The notes beneath the pieces are model-generated. The model ran no database searches. It was not told the origin of the DNA and saw nothing but the letters and a program-made list of their open reading frames with translations. The translations under genes and the position numbers were made by a program. From Campylobacter sp. RM5004 (GTDB lineage Bacteria; Campylobacterota; Campylobacteria; Campylobacterales; Campylobacteraceae): a stretch of 64,000 nt of DNA. Positions 8,686 to 17,964 of the stretch are shown piece after piece (the first letter of the stretch is position 1; each line of letters begins with the position of its first letter). The stretch lies in assembly GCF_022369455.1 (NCBI RefSeq), contig NZ_CP059599.1:276409-340408 (forward strand). Direction: 5' to 3'.

Positions 8686-9429
8686 ATGAAAAAATTTTAT
8701 TTTTCACTTGCTTGTTTGGCTTTAATTGGTTGTGGTGATAGCAATATAGATATTGTAAAAAAAGCAACATTATCACAAAACAAAACTATGACAATAGGCG
8801 ATGCAATTGATAGTTTTAAAGAATGCGAAAGTGTAAAATGGGAAGATACTAGCAAGAATAAACAAAATATAGTAACTGTAACTTGTAAAATCAAGAGTGA
8901 GATTTTAAAAGATGAGTTTAATCAAATAAACGCTGAGTATCAAAAAGCTTTAGATGCTGCAAAACAAAGAAATCAAGAGATGATTGAGAATACTTATAAT
9001 ATTTTTAAGGATAACTTACAAAGTTTAAGTAAAACTGATGTTAAGTTTCCTAGTATTCAAGAACTTTTAGAACTTGCAAAAAAACATTGTAAATTAAACA
9101 AAAATGAAAGTTTTTTTTCATTATCTATGGGAGAATGTGATGAGAGTACAGATGAAGAGTTAAAAAATTTTAACTATGAGCCTAGAGATAGCTTTTTTAA
9201 GATAGGGCTAGATAATTATTTGCTTCCTATTTTAAGATATAGTCAAGAAGAGATAAAACCTATTTGGTTTAGAGAGTTACCAAAAGAAGTAAAATCAAGA
9301 ACTTACAAAATTAACTTTTTTGTAAATACTGATAAAAGCGTTGCTTGCAAGGATGCGTTTGTAATTAATGATGGTGAAGAAAAAGAAATACATAAAAATG
9401 AATTATTATATAAATTTTATGAGAGATAA
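8686..9429 (+). CDS. Putative lipoprotein, paralogue 2
   Basis: 247 residues; lipoprotein signal MKKFYFSLACLALIGCGDS with lipobox LIGC. Paralogue of the gene at 7716: the first 60 residues and the last 50 (EVKSRTYKINFFVNTDKS) are closely similar, while the middle has diverged and carries insertions. This pattern points to tandem duplication followed by divergence of the exposed centre. It ends before a 17-bp inverted repeat. Function unknown. Confidence 0.8.
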   Translation: MKKFYFSLACLALIGCGDSNIDIVKKATLSQNKTMTIGDAIDSFKECESVKWEDTSKNKQNIVTVTCKIKSEILKDEFNQINAEYQKALDAAKQRNQEMIENTYNIFKDNLQSLSKTDVKFPSIQELLELAKKHCKLNKNESFFSLSMGECDESTDEELKNFNYEPRDSFFKIGLDNYLLPILRYSQEEIKPIWFRELPKEVKSRTYKINFFVNTDKSVACKDAFVINDGEEKEIHKNELLYKFYER

Positions 9430-9495
9430 GAAATTAGCCAAAACAAATTTTAGGCTAGTTGTTATAAATACCTTTAAGACTAATATTTTTTAATC

Positions 9496-9530
9496 AGAAT
9501 TTGAAATAGGAATTTCCTATTTCAAATTCT
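9496..9530. repeat. Perfect 17-bp inverted repeat of the dispersed element
   Basis: Arms AGAATTTGAAATAGGAA (9496-9512) and TTCCTATTTCAAATTCT (9514-9530) around one base. It sits between convergent genes and touches the stop codon of the minus-strand gene, so it can act as a terminator for either strand. Confidence 0.85.
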
Positions 9531-10541
9531 TTAGTTTTTATTTTGTCTAAATTTTGACATTAGATTTTTTGCTAATTTTTTCGCATCAAAATCGTTATAA
9601 GCTTTTTTCACATCTTTTTCTAAAGTATTTAGCTCTTTTTTGATTTTTTCATTTAGTTCTGAGTTTTGGAATTTGATTAGTTTTATATTTAGCAGTTGCT
9701 TATTTTCTCTTACTAATCTTGCAAATTTTGCGAAGTTATTATCTAGCTTATTGTTTAAAATATTTTCTAATGCTTTGCCTGAAGCATCATTATTAAGATT
9801 TTGCTTAATCATTGCAATAAAATCACGCTCAAGGCTAAGTAATGATAATTTCATATTATCAAGTTCATTATCGCTTAGGCTTACTTCTAATTCTTTTTTA
9901 AGTCTTTCAAGTATCGCAAAAATTCCTTCTAAAAGCCCGTTTAAAACTCCAGTTAAAAGCTCTTCAGCATAGCTTTGCCACTCGTTTGCAAGTTCAATTG
10001 CAGCTTTTAAAATAAGTTCAGCAGCATTTATAATCTTGTCTTTATTAAATTTAGCATACTCAAGAACATTAATTAACATAAAATTACTTATTAAAAAGCA
10101 TCTTTCTTCTATCATAACGCTATTTTCAAGCACATTAATGAAAGCATTTTGAGCTGTTTCATAAAGTATTTGCAATGAATTTGCTTCATTTAGCATTAAT
10201 TCTTCAAGGTATTCTTTTTGAATATCGTTTAAATCTAATTTGCTAAGCTCATTAAAGCTTGATTTTGCTATATCATAAAGCTCGTTTTCTTTTTGCTTAA
10301 TAGCTTTTCTAATGTTTTCTAATTCATTTGTAAGATTATAGATTTCTTGCTCTTTTATAGACATTTTTGCTCTTAAAAGTGCTTTTAAAACTATGTTTTT
10401 ATTTTCATTACTGAGTGCTTGTAATTGCTCTAATTCATTGCAGTATTGCTTATATAATTTAGAGATTAGCTCTTCATCATTTGATTTTAAAAACTCTGAT
10501 TTTGCTTTTTCTTTAATTTCATTAAATAGTATGTTTTTCAT
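9531..10541 (-). CDS. Hypothetical coiled-coil protein
   Basis: 336 residues, almost entirely charged and helical (Leu/Glu/Lys/Asn-rich), with no signal peptide and no membrane helix, so probably cytoplasmic. Heptad-like stretches run through residues 60-110 and 200-335. I do not recognise a domain. It is the last gene of a minus-strand group moaC - DUF493 - this gene, eight bases after the DUF493 stop, with AAGGATAA as ribosome site. No role can be proposed from the sequence. Confidence 0.7.
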   Translation of the reverse strand: MKNILFNEIKEKAKSEFLKSNDEELISKLYKQYCNELEQLQALSNENKNIVLKALLRAKMSIKEQEIYNLTNELENIRKAIKQKENELYDIAKSSFNELSKLDLNDIQKEYLEELMLNEANSLQILYETAQNAFINVLENSVMIEERCFLISNFMLINVLEYAKFNKDKIINAAELILKAAIELANEWQSYAEELLTGVLNGLLEGIFAILERLKKELEVSLSDNELDNMKLSLLSLERDFIAMIKQNLNNDASGKALENILNNKLDNNFAKFARLVRENKQLLNIKLIKFQNSELNEKIKKELNTLEKDVKKAYNDFDAKKLAKNLMSKFRQNKN

Positions 10542-10549
10542 AATTATCC

Positions 10550-10804
10550 TTATAAAACAAATTTAGAATGTTTTTTTAGCATAGAAAATAACTCAAGCCT
10601 ATAAGCTTCATTAGGCACTTCTAAGCTTATGTTATAGCTTTTATAATTATCAGTTGATTTTGAATTCTCTATTTTTGCATTTTCTATTTTTAATTCTTTA
10701 ACTAATTCGTTTATATCCTTATCTTTATCTAAGATTACTTTATAACTCCAATTGCAAGGATATTCAATCTTTAAATCAGCTTTAATTTCTTCTAAATTGA
10801 CCAC
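10550..10804 (-). CDS. DUF493 / YbeD-like small protein
   Basis: 84 residues with an ACT-like alpha/beta pattern: IEYPCNWSYKVILD at the start and YNISLEVPNEAYRLELFSMLKKHSKFVL (tail YRLELFSMLKKH) at the end, typical of the DUF493/YbeD family, whose role is unclear (possibly regulatory). The upstream frame opens with a TTG at 10825, but GGAGG at 10810-10815 points to the GTG at 10804. The gene overlaps the moaC 3' end by about 23 bases, so it is translated with moaC; the same neighbours occur in C. jejuni. Confidence 0.8.
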   Translation of the reverse strand: MVNLEEIKADLKIEYPCNWSYKVILDKDKDINELVKELKIENAKIENSKSTDNYKSYNISLEVPNEAYRLELFSMLKKHSKFVL

Positions 10805-11255
10805 TTTTGCCTCCGTCTTTTTCAAGTAATTTTATATCATCAATAACCATTGTTTTATCAATAGCCTTAACCATATCATAAATAGTTAATAAGCCAACGC
10901 TAACAGCATTTAGTGCTTCCATTTCAACACCTGTTTTTCCTTCAGTAACAACCACAACGCTTACTTTAAAAGCAAATTCGTTATCAACGGGAGTTATATC
11001 AACATCAACCTTGCTAATAGGCAGTGGATGACACATAGGGATTAAATTTGATGTTTGTTTTGCAGCTAGAACTGCTGCTACAATTGCAGTATTTATCACA
11101 GCACCTTTTTTAGCATTTCCGTTTAAAACTGCATTAAATGCTTCTTCGTTCATTGTGATTTTACCACTTGCCAAAGCTCTTCTTTTTGTGATATTTTTAT
11201 CACTTACATCTACCATTGTTGGATTATTTTGTTCGTTTATGTGAGTAAGTTGCAT
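10782..11255 (-). CDS. moaC: Cyclic pyranopterin monophosphate synthase MoaC
   Basis: Second step of molybdenum cofactor synthesis: converts the GTP-derived 3',8-cyclo intermediate to cyclic pyranopterin monophosphate in the cytosol. 157 residues, the usual MoaC length. Motifs: VDVSDKNITKRRALASG, IPMCHPLPI (active-site Cys-His), GKTGVEMEALNAVSV and the C-terminal lysine-rich KLLEKDGGKSG. The cofactor would serve molybdoenzymes such as the MsrP homologue at the right edge. AAGGAAAA precedes the start. Confidence 0.96.
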   Translation of the reverse strand: MQLTHINEQNNPTMVDVSDKNITKRRALASGKITMNEEAFNAVLNGNAKKGAVINTAIVAAVLAAKQTSNLIPMCHPLPISKVDVDITPVDNEFAFKVSVVVVTEGKTGVEMEALNAVSVGLLTIYDMVKAIDKTMVIDDIKLLEKDGGKSGQFRRN

Positions 11256-11344
11256 TTTTTTCCTTTATTTTTCTATGGATTTTAACAAATAATATAAATA
11301 AAATGGTATATTAGCAGTTTTTGAACTTATTTAAGGATATCCAA

Positions 11345-11557
11345 ATGGCTTATGATGATGAAGAATTTTTTGATGAAGACGAATTAGACGGCTTTAGCGA
11401 ATATGATGATTTTGATGAAGAATTCTTAGATGATGAAGACGAGTTTAGTGACTTTGATGATGAATTTGATGAAGATGAATTAGGCAGTCTTGATGAATAC
11501 AATATCTATGATGAAGATATGTATGATGATGACGATTATAGTTTTGATGAGGAATGA
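11345..11557 (+). CDS. Highly acidic small protein
   Basis: 70 residues, well over half of them Asp or Glu, with regular Phe/Tyr spacing (EEFFDEDELDGF, EYDDFDEEFLDD). The ATG at 11345 is chosen over an upstream in-frame TTG because AAGGAT lies eight bases before it. No cysteine, no membrane segment. Such extreme acidity suggests a disordered partner of a basic protein or a metal/RNA-binding mimic, but no family is recognised. The stop overlaps the start of the next gene, suggesting a shared operon. Confidence 0.75.
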   Translation: MAYDDEEFFDEDELDGFSEYDDFDEEFLDDEDEFSDFDDEFDEDELGSLDEYNIYDEDMYDDDDYSFDEE

Positions 11558-12756
11558 TGCAAAACGACAATCAAAAAGTAGAATTTATACAAGAACTTTA
11601 CGAAACTTATGAAGATATAAAAAATAGAAATATTACTCTAAAAAGAATATATGTTATTTTGATATTAACTATTATCATAGTTTTTGGCTTTTTAGGTGTT
11701 GCTATGCTATTTGCTAAGGAGTTTTTTATATCTTCGCTTTATATAATATGCACGCTATTATTTTATTTATTGCTACTAAATAGGAAGAAAAAATCAATAG
11801 CAAGGTATCTTGATTGGTATAGTTTTTTAGGTGGAAGCCTAACTATTCTTATTGCTATTATTTGTAATATTTATTTATATTCTTTAGCTGGTGGTTCGCA
11901 ATTGTATTTATTGCTATTAGCCACTTTAATTTACATAATTTTTATTGATGATAGTAAAAAAAGAATTATAGTTGCAAATATAATTTATGTTGTTTTATTA
12001 ACTGCTTTTGTATCACTTGTTTTACTTGATAGCTTAGTATGGCATAGCGAAGTTAAAGAAAATATTTTTGGCAATATGCTTTTTGGTATGTCAGTTGTTG
12101 TTGTGTTTTTTGGCATTGTTTTTGCAGCAAATGTTGTTGGATTAAAATCAATTGAAGATATAGAAAAATTATCAAATAATCAAAATAAAATAAAAGCAAA
12201 AACACAAGAAGACAATAAGTATAATGTAATAGAAAAAAAAGATTTCACTCAAGAAATTTTACAAAGACAATTAGCACAATATGATAATATCAATGTTTGT
12301 ATATTTGAAATGTCTTTTACTCAAAAAGATAAAAGTGCATATTTTAAAATGGACTACTATTATCAAAACAAACTAATGAATGAATTGCTTAGTTTATTAA
12401 GGGTGTATTACCCAGAGTTTGATAAAAACAAAAAGCCTAGCACAACAATGCTAATTAAATGGGATTTAAACTCTATTATTTTAATCGGCGAAGAAGAAAG
12501 CAATAGTTTTTATTTTACACTTGAATCGATTAGCAAAGATTTTGATAATATGGTAAGAAGAAAAAAAGATAGCTTTGATGTATATTTAAAAATAGTTGCA
12601 AAATACTATAAGCATTTAAATACAAATAAACGCCCTAAAATATTATTAGAAAAAATCAACGAAGTAATTAAATTAAAATACGAAACTAGAACAATGGGTA
12701 AAGAATATATCTTATATAAAAGCGGCATAGGCGAGCAAAATCAAAAGGCGTTATAG
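11554..12756 (+). CDS. Membrane protein with possible degenerate GGDEF-like C-terminus
   Basis: 400 residues: a short charged N-terminus, about six membrane helices (residues 28-205), then a cytoplasmic domain of about 180 residues. That domain has the pattern of a GGDEF fold that lost its signature: strand INVCIFEMSF, then a helix NKLMNELLSLLRV, then KWDLNSIILIGEE at the place where GGDEF would sit. Its neighbour (12756) has the same layout with a more recognisable SGNEF. ATG overlaps the acidic gene stop; it ends at the GTG of the neighbour. Probably a sensor or partner without cyclase activity. Confidence 0.6.
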   Translation: MMQNDNQKVEFIQELYETYEDIKNRNITLKRIYVILILTIIIVFGFLGVAMLFAKEFFISSLYIICTLLFYLLLLNRKKKSIARYLDWYSFLGGSLTILIAIICNIYLYSLAGGSQLYLLLLATLIYIIFIDDSKKRIIVANIIYVVLLTAFVSLVLLDSLVWHSEVKENIFGNMLFGMSVVVVFFGIVFAANVVGLKSIEDIEKLSNNQNKIKAKTQEDNKYNVIEKKDFTQEILQRQLAQYDNINVCIFEMSFTQKDKSAYFKMDYYYQNKLMNELLSLLRVYYPEFDKNKKPSTTMLIKWDLNSIILIGEEESNSFYFTLESISKDFDNMVRRKKDSFDVYLKIVAKYYKHLNTNKRPKILLEKINEVIKLKYETRTMGKEYILYKSGIGEQNQKAL

Positions 12757-13904
12757 TGGTAAAATACGAGATTTTAATTGTAGTAAATAGTGTTTTTATA
12801 TTTTTAGCTAGATTTGTAAGCGGAGTTGTATTTTCTTATTATGATTATTTAGATTGTTTTTATTGGTGTTTTGTTGCTTCTATATTTTATTTAGGCTTTA
12901 TAATTTCTGTTTTTATAGGAAGAGGTTTTCAAAAAAGCTTTAATCAAAAAAATTATTTTTTTAATAATTATAAAAAACTATTAAACAAAAAGCGTTCTTT
13001 TAGGGCGTATTTGTTTAAAAAAATAACAAGAGTTGATTTTATAAAAATTAGGCATTTTGCTTGGTATTTATTTCAAATAGAAATTATTGCAACTACTGCT
13101 TATATATCTTATAAAGTAGGTTGGGGTTGGGGATTTGATTTATATATACTTTTGGTTGCATCGTTTTTTTATCTAAATCTTAGAAAATATAGTCCTGCAA
13201 TATATTTATTTCCTTTAGCTTATTTTATAATTTATTTAACTATTTATTTTTTAAGTACTAAGAGTAATTATCAAGATGGACAAGTTATTATTTATATAAT
13301 TAATGTTATTTTTACTATTAGTTCTATTTTTTATTCTCAAGTTATTATGGAACTTGGAAGAGTTATTAGGTATGTAAATGATGAAAATAGAAAATCACAT
13401 TTAAAAAGACTAACAAGCTTTGATACTTTAACAGATACATATCATAAATATTCTTTCTTAGAAATAATGAACGCAAAATTAGATCATAATTCTAATGAAG
13501 ATGTTATAACTCAAGCAAGCACTATAATTATAGAAATTAGCAACCTAAGAAAAATAAATGAAGAATTTACAACAGAGCTTGGAAACGAAGTTTTGAAAGA
13601 ATTTGCATATATTCTTAGAAAACATAGTGAAAACTATGAAAAATATATCGCTAGATGGAGCGGTAATGAGTTTTTAGTATTTATTGCAAATGAAGATGAG
13701 GTTGTTGTAAGAAACTATATTGAAGAAATCAAGCAAGATGCTATGAGAAATCGTTTTGGTGTAAAAGGAGCTAAAGTTCAAGTTGTTTTTGGCTTATCTC
13801 ATACGGTTTCTTTTGATTATCAAATCAATAAATTTATAAATGAAGCTTATGAAGAATTAGCAAATAATAGAGAAAAATTAAATTATGAAAAAGGAGAATT
13901 ATGA
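12756..13904 (+). CDS. Membrane-bound GGDEF-domain protein, degenerate signature
   Basis: 382 residues with about six membrane helices (to residue 205) and a C-terminal GGDEF domain beginning at LTSFDTLTDTYHKYSFLEIM, the usual D.LT..YN start. The catalytic loop reads RWSGNEFLVF in place of GG(D/E)EF, and other substrate positions are also changed, so diguanylate cyclase activity is doubtful. It starts with GTG overlapping the previous stop and ends in an ATGA overlap with the MFS gene, so all belong to one transcript. Likely a c-di-GMP-type receptor or relic. Confidence 0.7.
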   Translation: MVKYEILIVVNSVFIFLARFVSGVVFSYYDYLDCFYWCFVASIFYLGFIISVFIGRGFQKSFNQKNYFFNNYKKLLNKKRSFRAYLFKKITRVDFIKIRHFAWYLFQIEIIATTAYISYKVGWGWGFDLYILLVASFFYLNLRKYSPAIYLFPLAYFIIYLTIYFLSTKSNYQDGQVIIYIINVIFTISSIFYSQVIMELGRVIRYVNDENRKSHLKRLTSFDTLTDTYHKYSFLEIMNAKLDHNSNEDVITQASTIIIEISNLRKINEEFTTELGNEVLKEFAYILRKHSENYEKYIARWSGNEFLVFIANEDEVVVRNYIEEIKQDAMRNRFGVKGAKVQVVFGLSHTVSFDYQINKFINEAYEELANNREKLNYEKGEL

Positions 13905-15187
13905 ACAAGCGTTTAAGTAAAGAGCAAGTAAAAACTCTAGCCCTAAGCTCACTTGGTGGGACTTTGGAGTTTTATGACTTTATTATTTTTGTATTTTTTG
14001 CGAGTTATTTTTCGCATCATTTCTTTCCATCTACACTTAGCCCTTTTTGGCAAGAGCTAAACACTTATGGAGCATTTGCAGCTGCATATTTAGCAAGACC
14101 TTTAGGCGGGGTTGTAATGGCTCACTTTGGAGATAAGTTCGGTAGAAAAAATATGTTTATGCTAAGTATTTTACTAATGGTAATTCCTACTTTTGCACTT
14201 GCAGTTATTCCTACTTATGAAACGATAGGATATGGTGCGCCAATAGCGTTATTATTAGTAAGAATATTTCAAGGAATGGCAATAGGTGGAGAATTACCAG
14301 GTGCTTGGGTATTTGTAAGAGAGCATAGCGAAGATAACAAAAAGGGCTTATTTATAGGCTTACTAACTTCAAGCGTTGTTGGTGGAATCTTACTTGGTTG
14401 TTTGGTTGCACTTATTATGCAACTTAATTTTACTACTGAAGAGCTAAAAGATTGGGGATGGAGAGTTCCGTTTGCTTTAGGCGGTGTTTTTGGAATAATT
14501 TCACTATATCTTAGACGCTATTTAAATGAAACTCCTGTGTTTAAAGAAATGCAAAAAAGTGATTCTTTAGTAAAACTTCCTATTAAAGATGTTATAGAAA
14601 ATCATAGATTTGGAATATTTATTTCTATTTTAGTTACTTGGGTTTTAACTGCTTGTGTTGTTGTGTTTTTATTAATTGCTCCAAATTTTGTAAGAGTTAT
14701 TATGAATTTAGAGCCTGTTGATAATACTTATATTCAAATGGCAGGTATATTTGCTATGATGATTGGTTGTGTTCTTACTGGATTTCTAAGCGATAAATTT
14801 GGCATTAGTAGAATATGTAAGATATTTGCAATTCTTTGGGGAGTGTTTGGAGCCTTGTATTTTTATGAGCTCTACATTGCAAAAGATTTAACACTTTTAA
14901 TATTATTTTATTTATTAGCAACTCTTAGTGCTGGTATTATGAACTTTACACCTTTAATTATGGTTGAGATTTTCCCTGCAAAAATTCGTTATAGTGGAAT
15001 TAGCTTTAGCTATAACTTAGCTTATGCTATTGCAGGTTTTATTACGCCTATTTTGTTGCCATTTTTAAACAAGGTTGCAATTAGTGAAAACCCACCATTT
15101 TTATATCAAATAGGTGGCGGAGCTTATATAATTCTTGTTGCTTTTGTTGCATTTATTACGGCTTGTTTAGTATCAAAAAGAATATAG
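13901..15187 (+). CDS. MFS transporter, metabolite:H+ symporter type
   Basis: 428 residues with 12 predicted helices. The opening SLGGTLEFYDFIIFVFFASYF and the loop GDKFGRKN between helices 2 and 3, plus RIFQGMAIGGELPGAWVFVREH, place it in the proline/betaine/dicarboxylate (ProP/ShiA-like) branch of the major facilitator superfamily. The substrate cannot be read from the sequence. ATG lies in an ATGA overlap with the GGDEF gene. Its TAG stop runs directly into a copy of the dispersed repeat. Confidence 0.88.
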   Translation: MNKRLSKEQVKTLALSSLGGTLEFYDFIIFVFFASYFSHHFFPSTLSPFWQELNTYGAFAAAYLARPLGGVVMAHFGDKFGRKNMFMLSILLMVIPTFALAVIPTYETIGYGAPIALLLVRIFQGMAIGGELPGAWVFVREHSEDNKKGLFIGLLTSSVVGGILLGCLVALIMQLNFTTEELKDWGWRVPFALGGVFGIISLYLRRYLNETPVFKEMQKSDSLVKLPIKDVIENHRFGIFISILVTWVLTACVVVFLLIAPNFVRVIMNLEPVDNTYIQMAGIFAMMIGCVLTGFLSDKFGISRICKIFAILWGVFGALYFYELYIAKDLTLLILFYLLATLSAGIMNFTPLIMVEIFPAKIRYSGISFSYNLAYAIAGFITPILLPFLNKVAISENPPFLYQIGGGAYIILVAFVAFITACLVSKRI

Positions 15188-15205
15188 AATTTGAATTAGG
15201 AATTT
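15187..15205 (+). repeat. Dispersed repeat copy that supplies a ribosome binding site
   Basis: GAATTTGAATTAGGAATTT begins on the G of the MFS TAG stop and ends four bases before the ATG of the antiporter gene. Its AGGAA is the only Shine-Dalgarno-like sequence in the 21-base gap. Confidence 0.75.
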
Positions 15206-15208
15206 AAA

Positions 15209-16966
15209 ATGAGATTTTTGTTTTTAATATTGTTTTCAGTGTTTTTAAATGCTGCTGATACAAGTGTTAGCAATATGCACTTGTATGGCGTTTTGACACT
15301 TTTACCGCCTTTAATGGCAATTATTTTAGCCTTTATTACTCGTGAAGTAATTTTGTCTTTATTTATAGGTGTTTTTACAGGAACTTTTCTTCTAGCTTTT
15401 GCTAATTTTTACACAGCAAATGTTGTAAATGATACTTATACATTTACTTATAATAATCCATCTTTTATGGATTGGGTAAATCTATTTTTAGCATCGTTTT
15501 CAAACATAGTAAAGCATTTGCTTGATGCTATGATAGATAGCGATGATGCAGGAGTAATCTTACAAGTATTTTGTATAGGTGGTGTGGTTGCTCTTATAAC
15601 TAAAATGGGTGGAATTAATGCAGTAGCACTTGCACTTACTCGCTTTGTAAAAGGTCCTGTTTCAGCTCAAGTTAGCACTTGGTTAATAGGCTTATGTATA
15701 TTCTTTGATGATTATGCAAATAGTCTTACCGTTGGTCCTATTATGAGACCAATTGCTGATAAGTTTAAAATCTCTCGTGAAAAGCTAAGTTTTATACTAG
15801 ATAGCACAGCTGCACCTGTTGCAGGAATTGCTATAATTTCTACTTGGATAGGTATTGAAGTAGGGCTTATAAAAACAGCTTACACTTTAGTTGGAATTAA
15901 TGATGTAAATGCTTTTGGTGTATTTATGCAGACAATTCCTTATAGATTTTATAATATTTTCATGCTAATTTTCGTGGTTTTAACTGCTGTTCAGCAAAGA
16001 GAATTTGGCTCAATGTATATTGCTGAAAAGAATGCTCGTGCAGGAATAGTAAGCGAAGCTGCACTTGATGTTGGAGCTGAGTTAGAGCGTGAGCTTAAAC
16101 CTCGTGAAGGAATAGAGCATAAAATTAGCGATGCTTTAATTCCTATTCTAACTCTTATTATTACAGCTTTAACAAGCTTTTATTTTAGTGGTTTAAATGC
16201 TATTATTGATGATCCTGATAAGGCTGATATTTTAAGTAAGATTGAAGAAAATTATTTAAGCTTTTATGCGATAAGAACAACCTTAGGTGAAGCAAATTCA
16301 AGCCTTGCATTATTTCAAGCTGCATTATTTGCTAGTGTTGTAGCAGTTATTTTAGGTCTAGTTCGCAAAAAGATAAATCATAAAGAAGCAGTTGAGACAT
16401 GGCTGCATGGTTGGAAGAGTATGATATTTACAATTGCAATGCTACTTTTTGCATGGAGCTTAGCTGCTATTGTAAAAGAATTAGGAACTCATAAATACAT
16501 AGTGCAATTATTATCAGGCTCAACTCCGCATGTTTTACTTCCTAGTATGATTTTCTTAATCGGTTCAGCAATGAGCTTTGCAATAGGTACAAGCTATGGA
16601 ACAATGGGTATTTTAATGCCTTTAGCAATTCCTTTAGCACATGCAGTAGGACTTGAATCAGGTATGAGTGGCAATGAACTTCATGAATACATGGTAATAA
16701 ATATTTCTTGTGTTCTAACGGGTGCTATTTTTGGAAATCACTGCTCACCTATTGCTGATACTGTAATTTTAAGTGCTATGAGTGCAAAGTGTGAGCTAAG
16801 TGCGCATGTTAAAACTCAAATGCCTTATGCACTTTTAGTGTGTGCAATTAGCGTTATTTTTGGCTATATTCCTGTAAGTTTTGGTCTAAATGTATATTTA
16901 ACAATTATTTTAGGTGTAGCTATGATGAGCTTAGCACTTCGCTTAATAGGAAAAAAAGTTGAATAA
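15209..16966 (+). CDS. NhaC-family Na+/H+ antiporter-like membrane protein
   Basis: 585 residues. A short N-terminal signal-like segment (MRFLFLILFSVFLNAA) is followed by 11-12 membrane helices. Motifs LFIGVFTGTFLLAF, CIFFDDYANSLTVGPIMRP (conserved Asp pair), GTSYGTMGILMPLAIPLA and NHCSPIADTVILSAMS are those of the NhaC superfamily (sodium or amino-acid antiporters). It would exchange Na+ for H+ or a metabolite across the inner membrane. Its start uses the repeat-derived AGGAA. The 3' end overlaps trmA by eight bases. Confidence 0.88.
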   Translation: MRFLFLILFSVFLNAADTSVSNMHLYGVLTLLPPLMAIILAFITREVILSLFIGVFTGTFLLAFANFYTANVVNDTYTFTYNNPSFMDWVNLFLASFSNIVKHLLDAMIDSDDAGVILQVFCIGGVVALITKMGGINAVALALTRFVKGPVSAQVSTWLIGLCIFFDDYANSLTVGPIMRPIADKFKISREKLSFILDSTAAPVAGIAIISTWIGIEVGLIKTAYTLVGINDVNAFGVFMQTIPYRFYNIFMLIFVVLTAVQQREFGSMYIAEKNARAGIVSEAALDVGAELERELKPREGIEHKISDALIPILTLIITALTSFYFSGLNAIIDDPDKADILSKIEENYLSFYAIRTTLGEANSSLALFQAALFASVVAVILGLVRKKINHKEAVETWLHGWKSMIFTIAMLLFAWSLAAIVKELGTHKYIVQLLSGSTPHVLLPSMIFLIGSAMSFAIGTSYGTMGILMPLAIPLAHAVGLESGMSGNELHEYMVINISCVLTGAIFGNHCSPIADTVILSAMSAKCELSAHVKTQMPYALLVCAISVIFGYIPVSFGLNVYLTIILGVAMMSLALRLIGKKVE

Positions 16967-17963
16967 ATTTGAATTAGTTTGCAAGGAATTTAATATTCCT
17001 TGCGAAAAAATTTATGAAAATGGTTTAAGAACTAGAGTTAATTTTGCTTTATATAAAGATAATGGCAAAATCTCTTATGCTATGTTTAAAGATAAGTGCA
17101 AAATCACTGATTTTGATACTTCTTTTATATGTGATGAGATAAGAGATTTTATGCCTAAATTACTTGAGAATTTAGATGAAGCTTTAAAGGATAAATTATT
17201 TGAAATTAGATTTTTTAAAAGTTTTTATACTTTAAATGTTTTGCTTTTATATCATAAAGATATAAAAGAATTCAAAATCGGAAATTACTACAAAAAACTT
17301 AGCAAATTAACTAAATTAAAGCTAAATATCATAATGCAATCAAGAAAGCAAAGAATTGCCTATCCAAACGATATTTTAGAGCATTTTAGCAATGGCATTA
17401 AATATGAGTTTAACGATGAGTGTTTTATACAGCCAAGTCTTTTAATGAATGAAAAAATGCTTGAATTTGCAATCTCTTGCGCAAAAGTTAAGCCTAATGC
17501 TGATTTATTAGAGCTTTATTGTGGTTATGGTAATTTTACTTTAGCACTTGCTCCTTATTTTAAAAAAGTTTTCGCAACCGAACTTAGCAAAAAAAATGTA
17601 GAATTTTTAAATACAAATTGCAAAATAAATAATACTAATAATATTTACACAGCAAGGCTAAAAGATAGCGAAGTAAAAGATGCTTTTAATAAGGTAAGAG
17701 CTTTTAATAGATTAAAGCATATTAATTTAGATGATTTTTGCTTTTCGCATATTTTAATAGATCCTCCTAGATGTGGTTTAGGCGAGTGTGTAGAATTAGT
17801 AAAAAACTATGATAATATAATTTATATTTCATGTAATCCATTAACGGCTAAAATTGATTTAGAAAAATTATGTAAAACTCATGAATTAAAAAGGTTTGTA
17901 TTGTTTGATCAATTCATTAATTCAGAGCATTTAGAGTGTGGATTTTACCTAGAAAGGATGTAA
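16959..17963 (+). CDS. trmA: tRNA (uracil-5-)-methyltransferase TrmA
   Basis: Makes m5U54 in the T-loop of tRNA using S-adenosylmethionine. 334 residues (family about 360). Motifs: FIQPSLLMNEKML, the SAM site LLELYCGYGNFTLALA, ILIDPPRCGLG, and the nucleophile/base motif IIYISCNPLTAKIDL with the catalytic cysteine. The start is TTG overlapping the antiporter gene, with AGGAAAAAA upstream; alternatives inside would lose conserved sequence. The next gene begins one base after its stop. Confidence 0.94.
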   Translation: MNKFELVCKEFNIPCEKIYENGLRTRVNFALYKDNGKISYAMFKDKCKITDFDTSFICDEIRDFMPKLLENLDEALKDKLFEIRFFKSFYTLNVLLLYHKDIKEFKIGNYYKKLSKLTKLKLNIIMQSRKQRIAYPNDILEHFSNGIKYEFNDECFIQPSLLMNEKMLEFAISCAKVKPNADLLELYCGYGNFTLALAPYFKKVFATELSKKNVEFLNTNCKINNTNNIYTARLKDSEVKDAFNKVRAFNRLKHINLDDFCFSHILIDPPRCGLGECVELVKNYDNIIYISCNPLTAKIDLEKLCKTHELKRFVLFDQFINSEHLECGFYLERM

Positions 17964-17964
17964 A

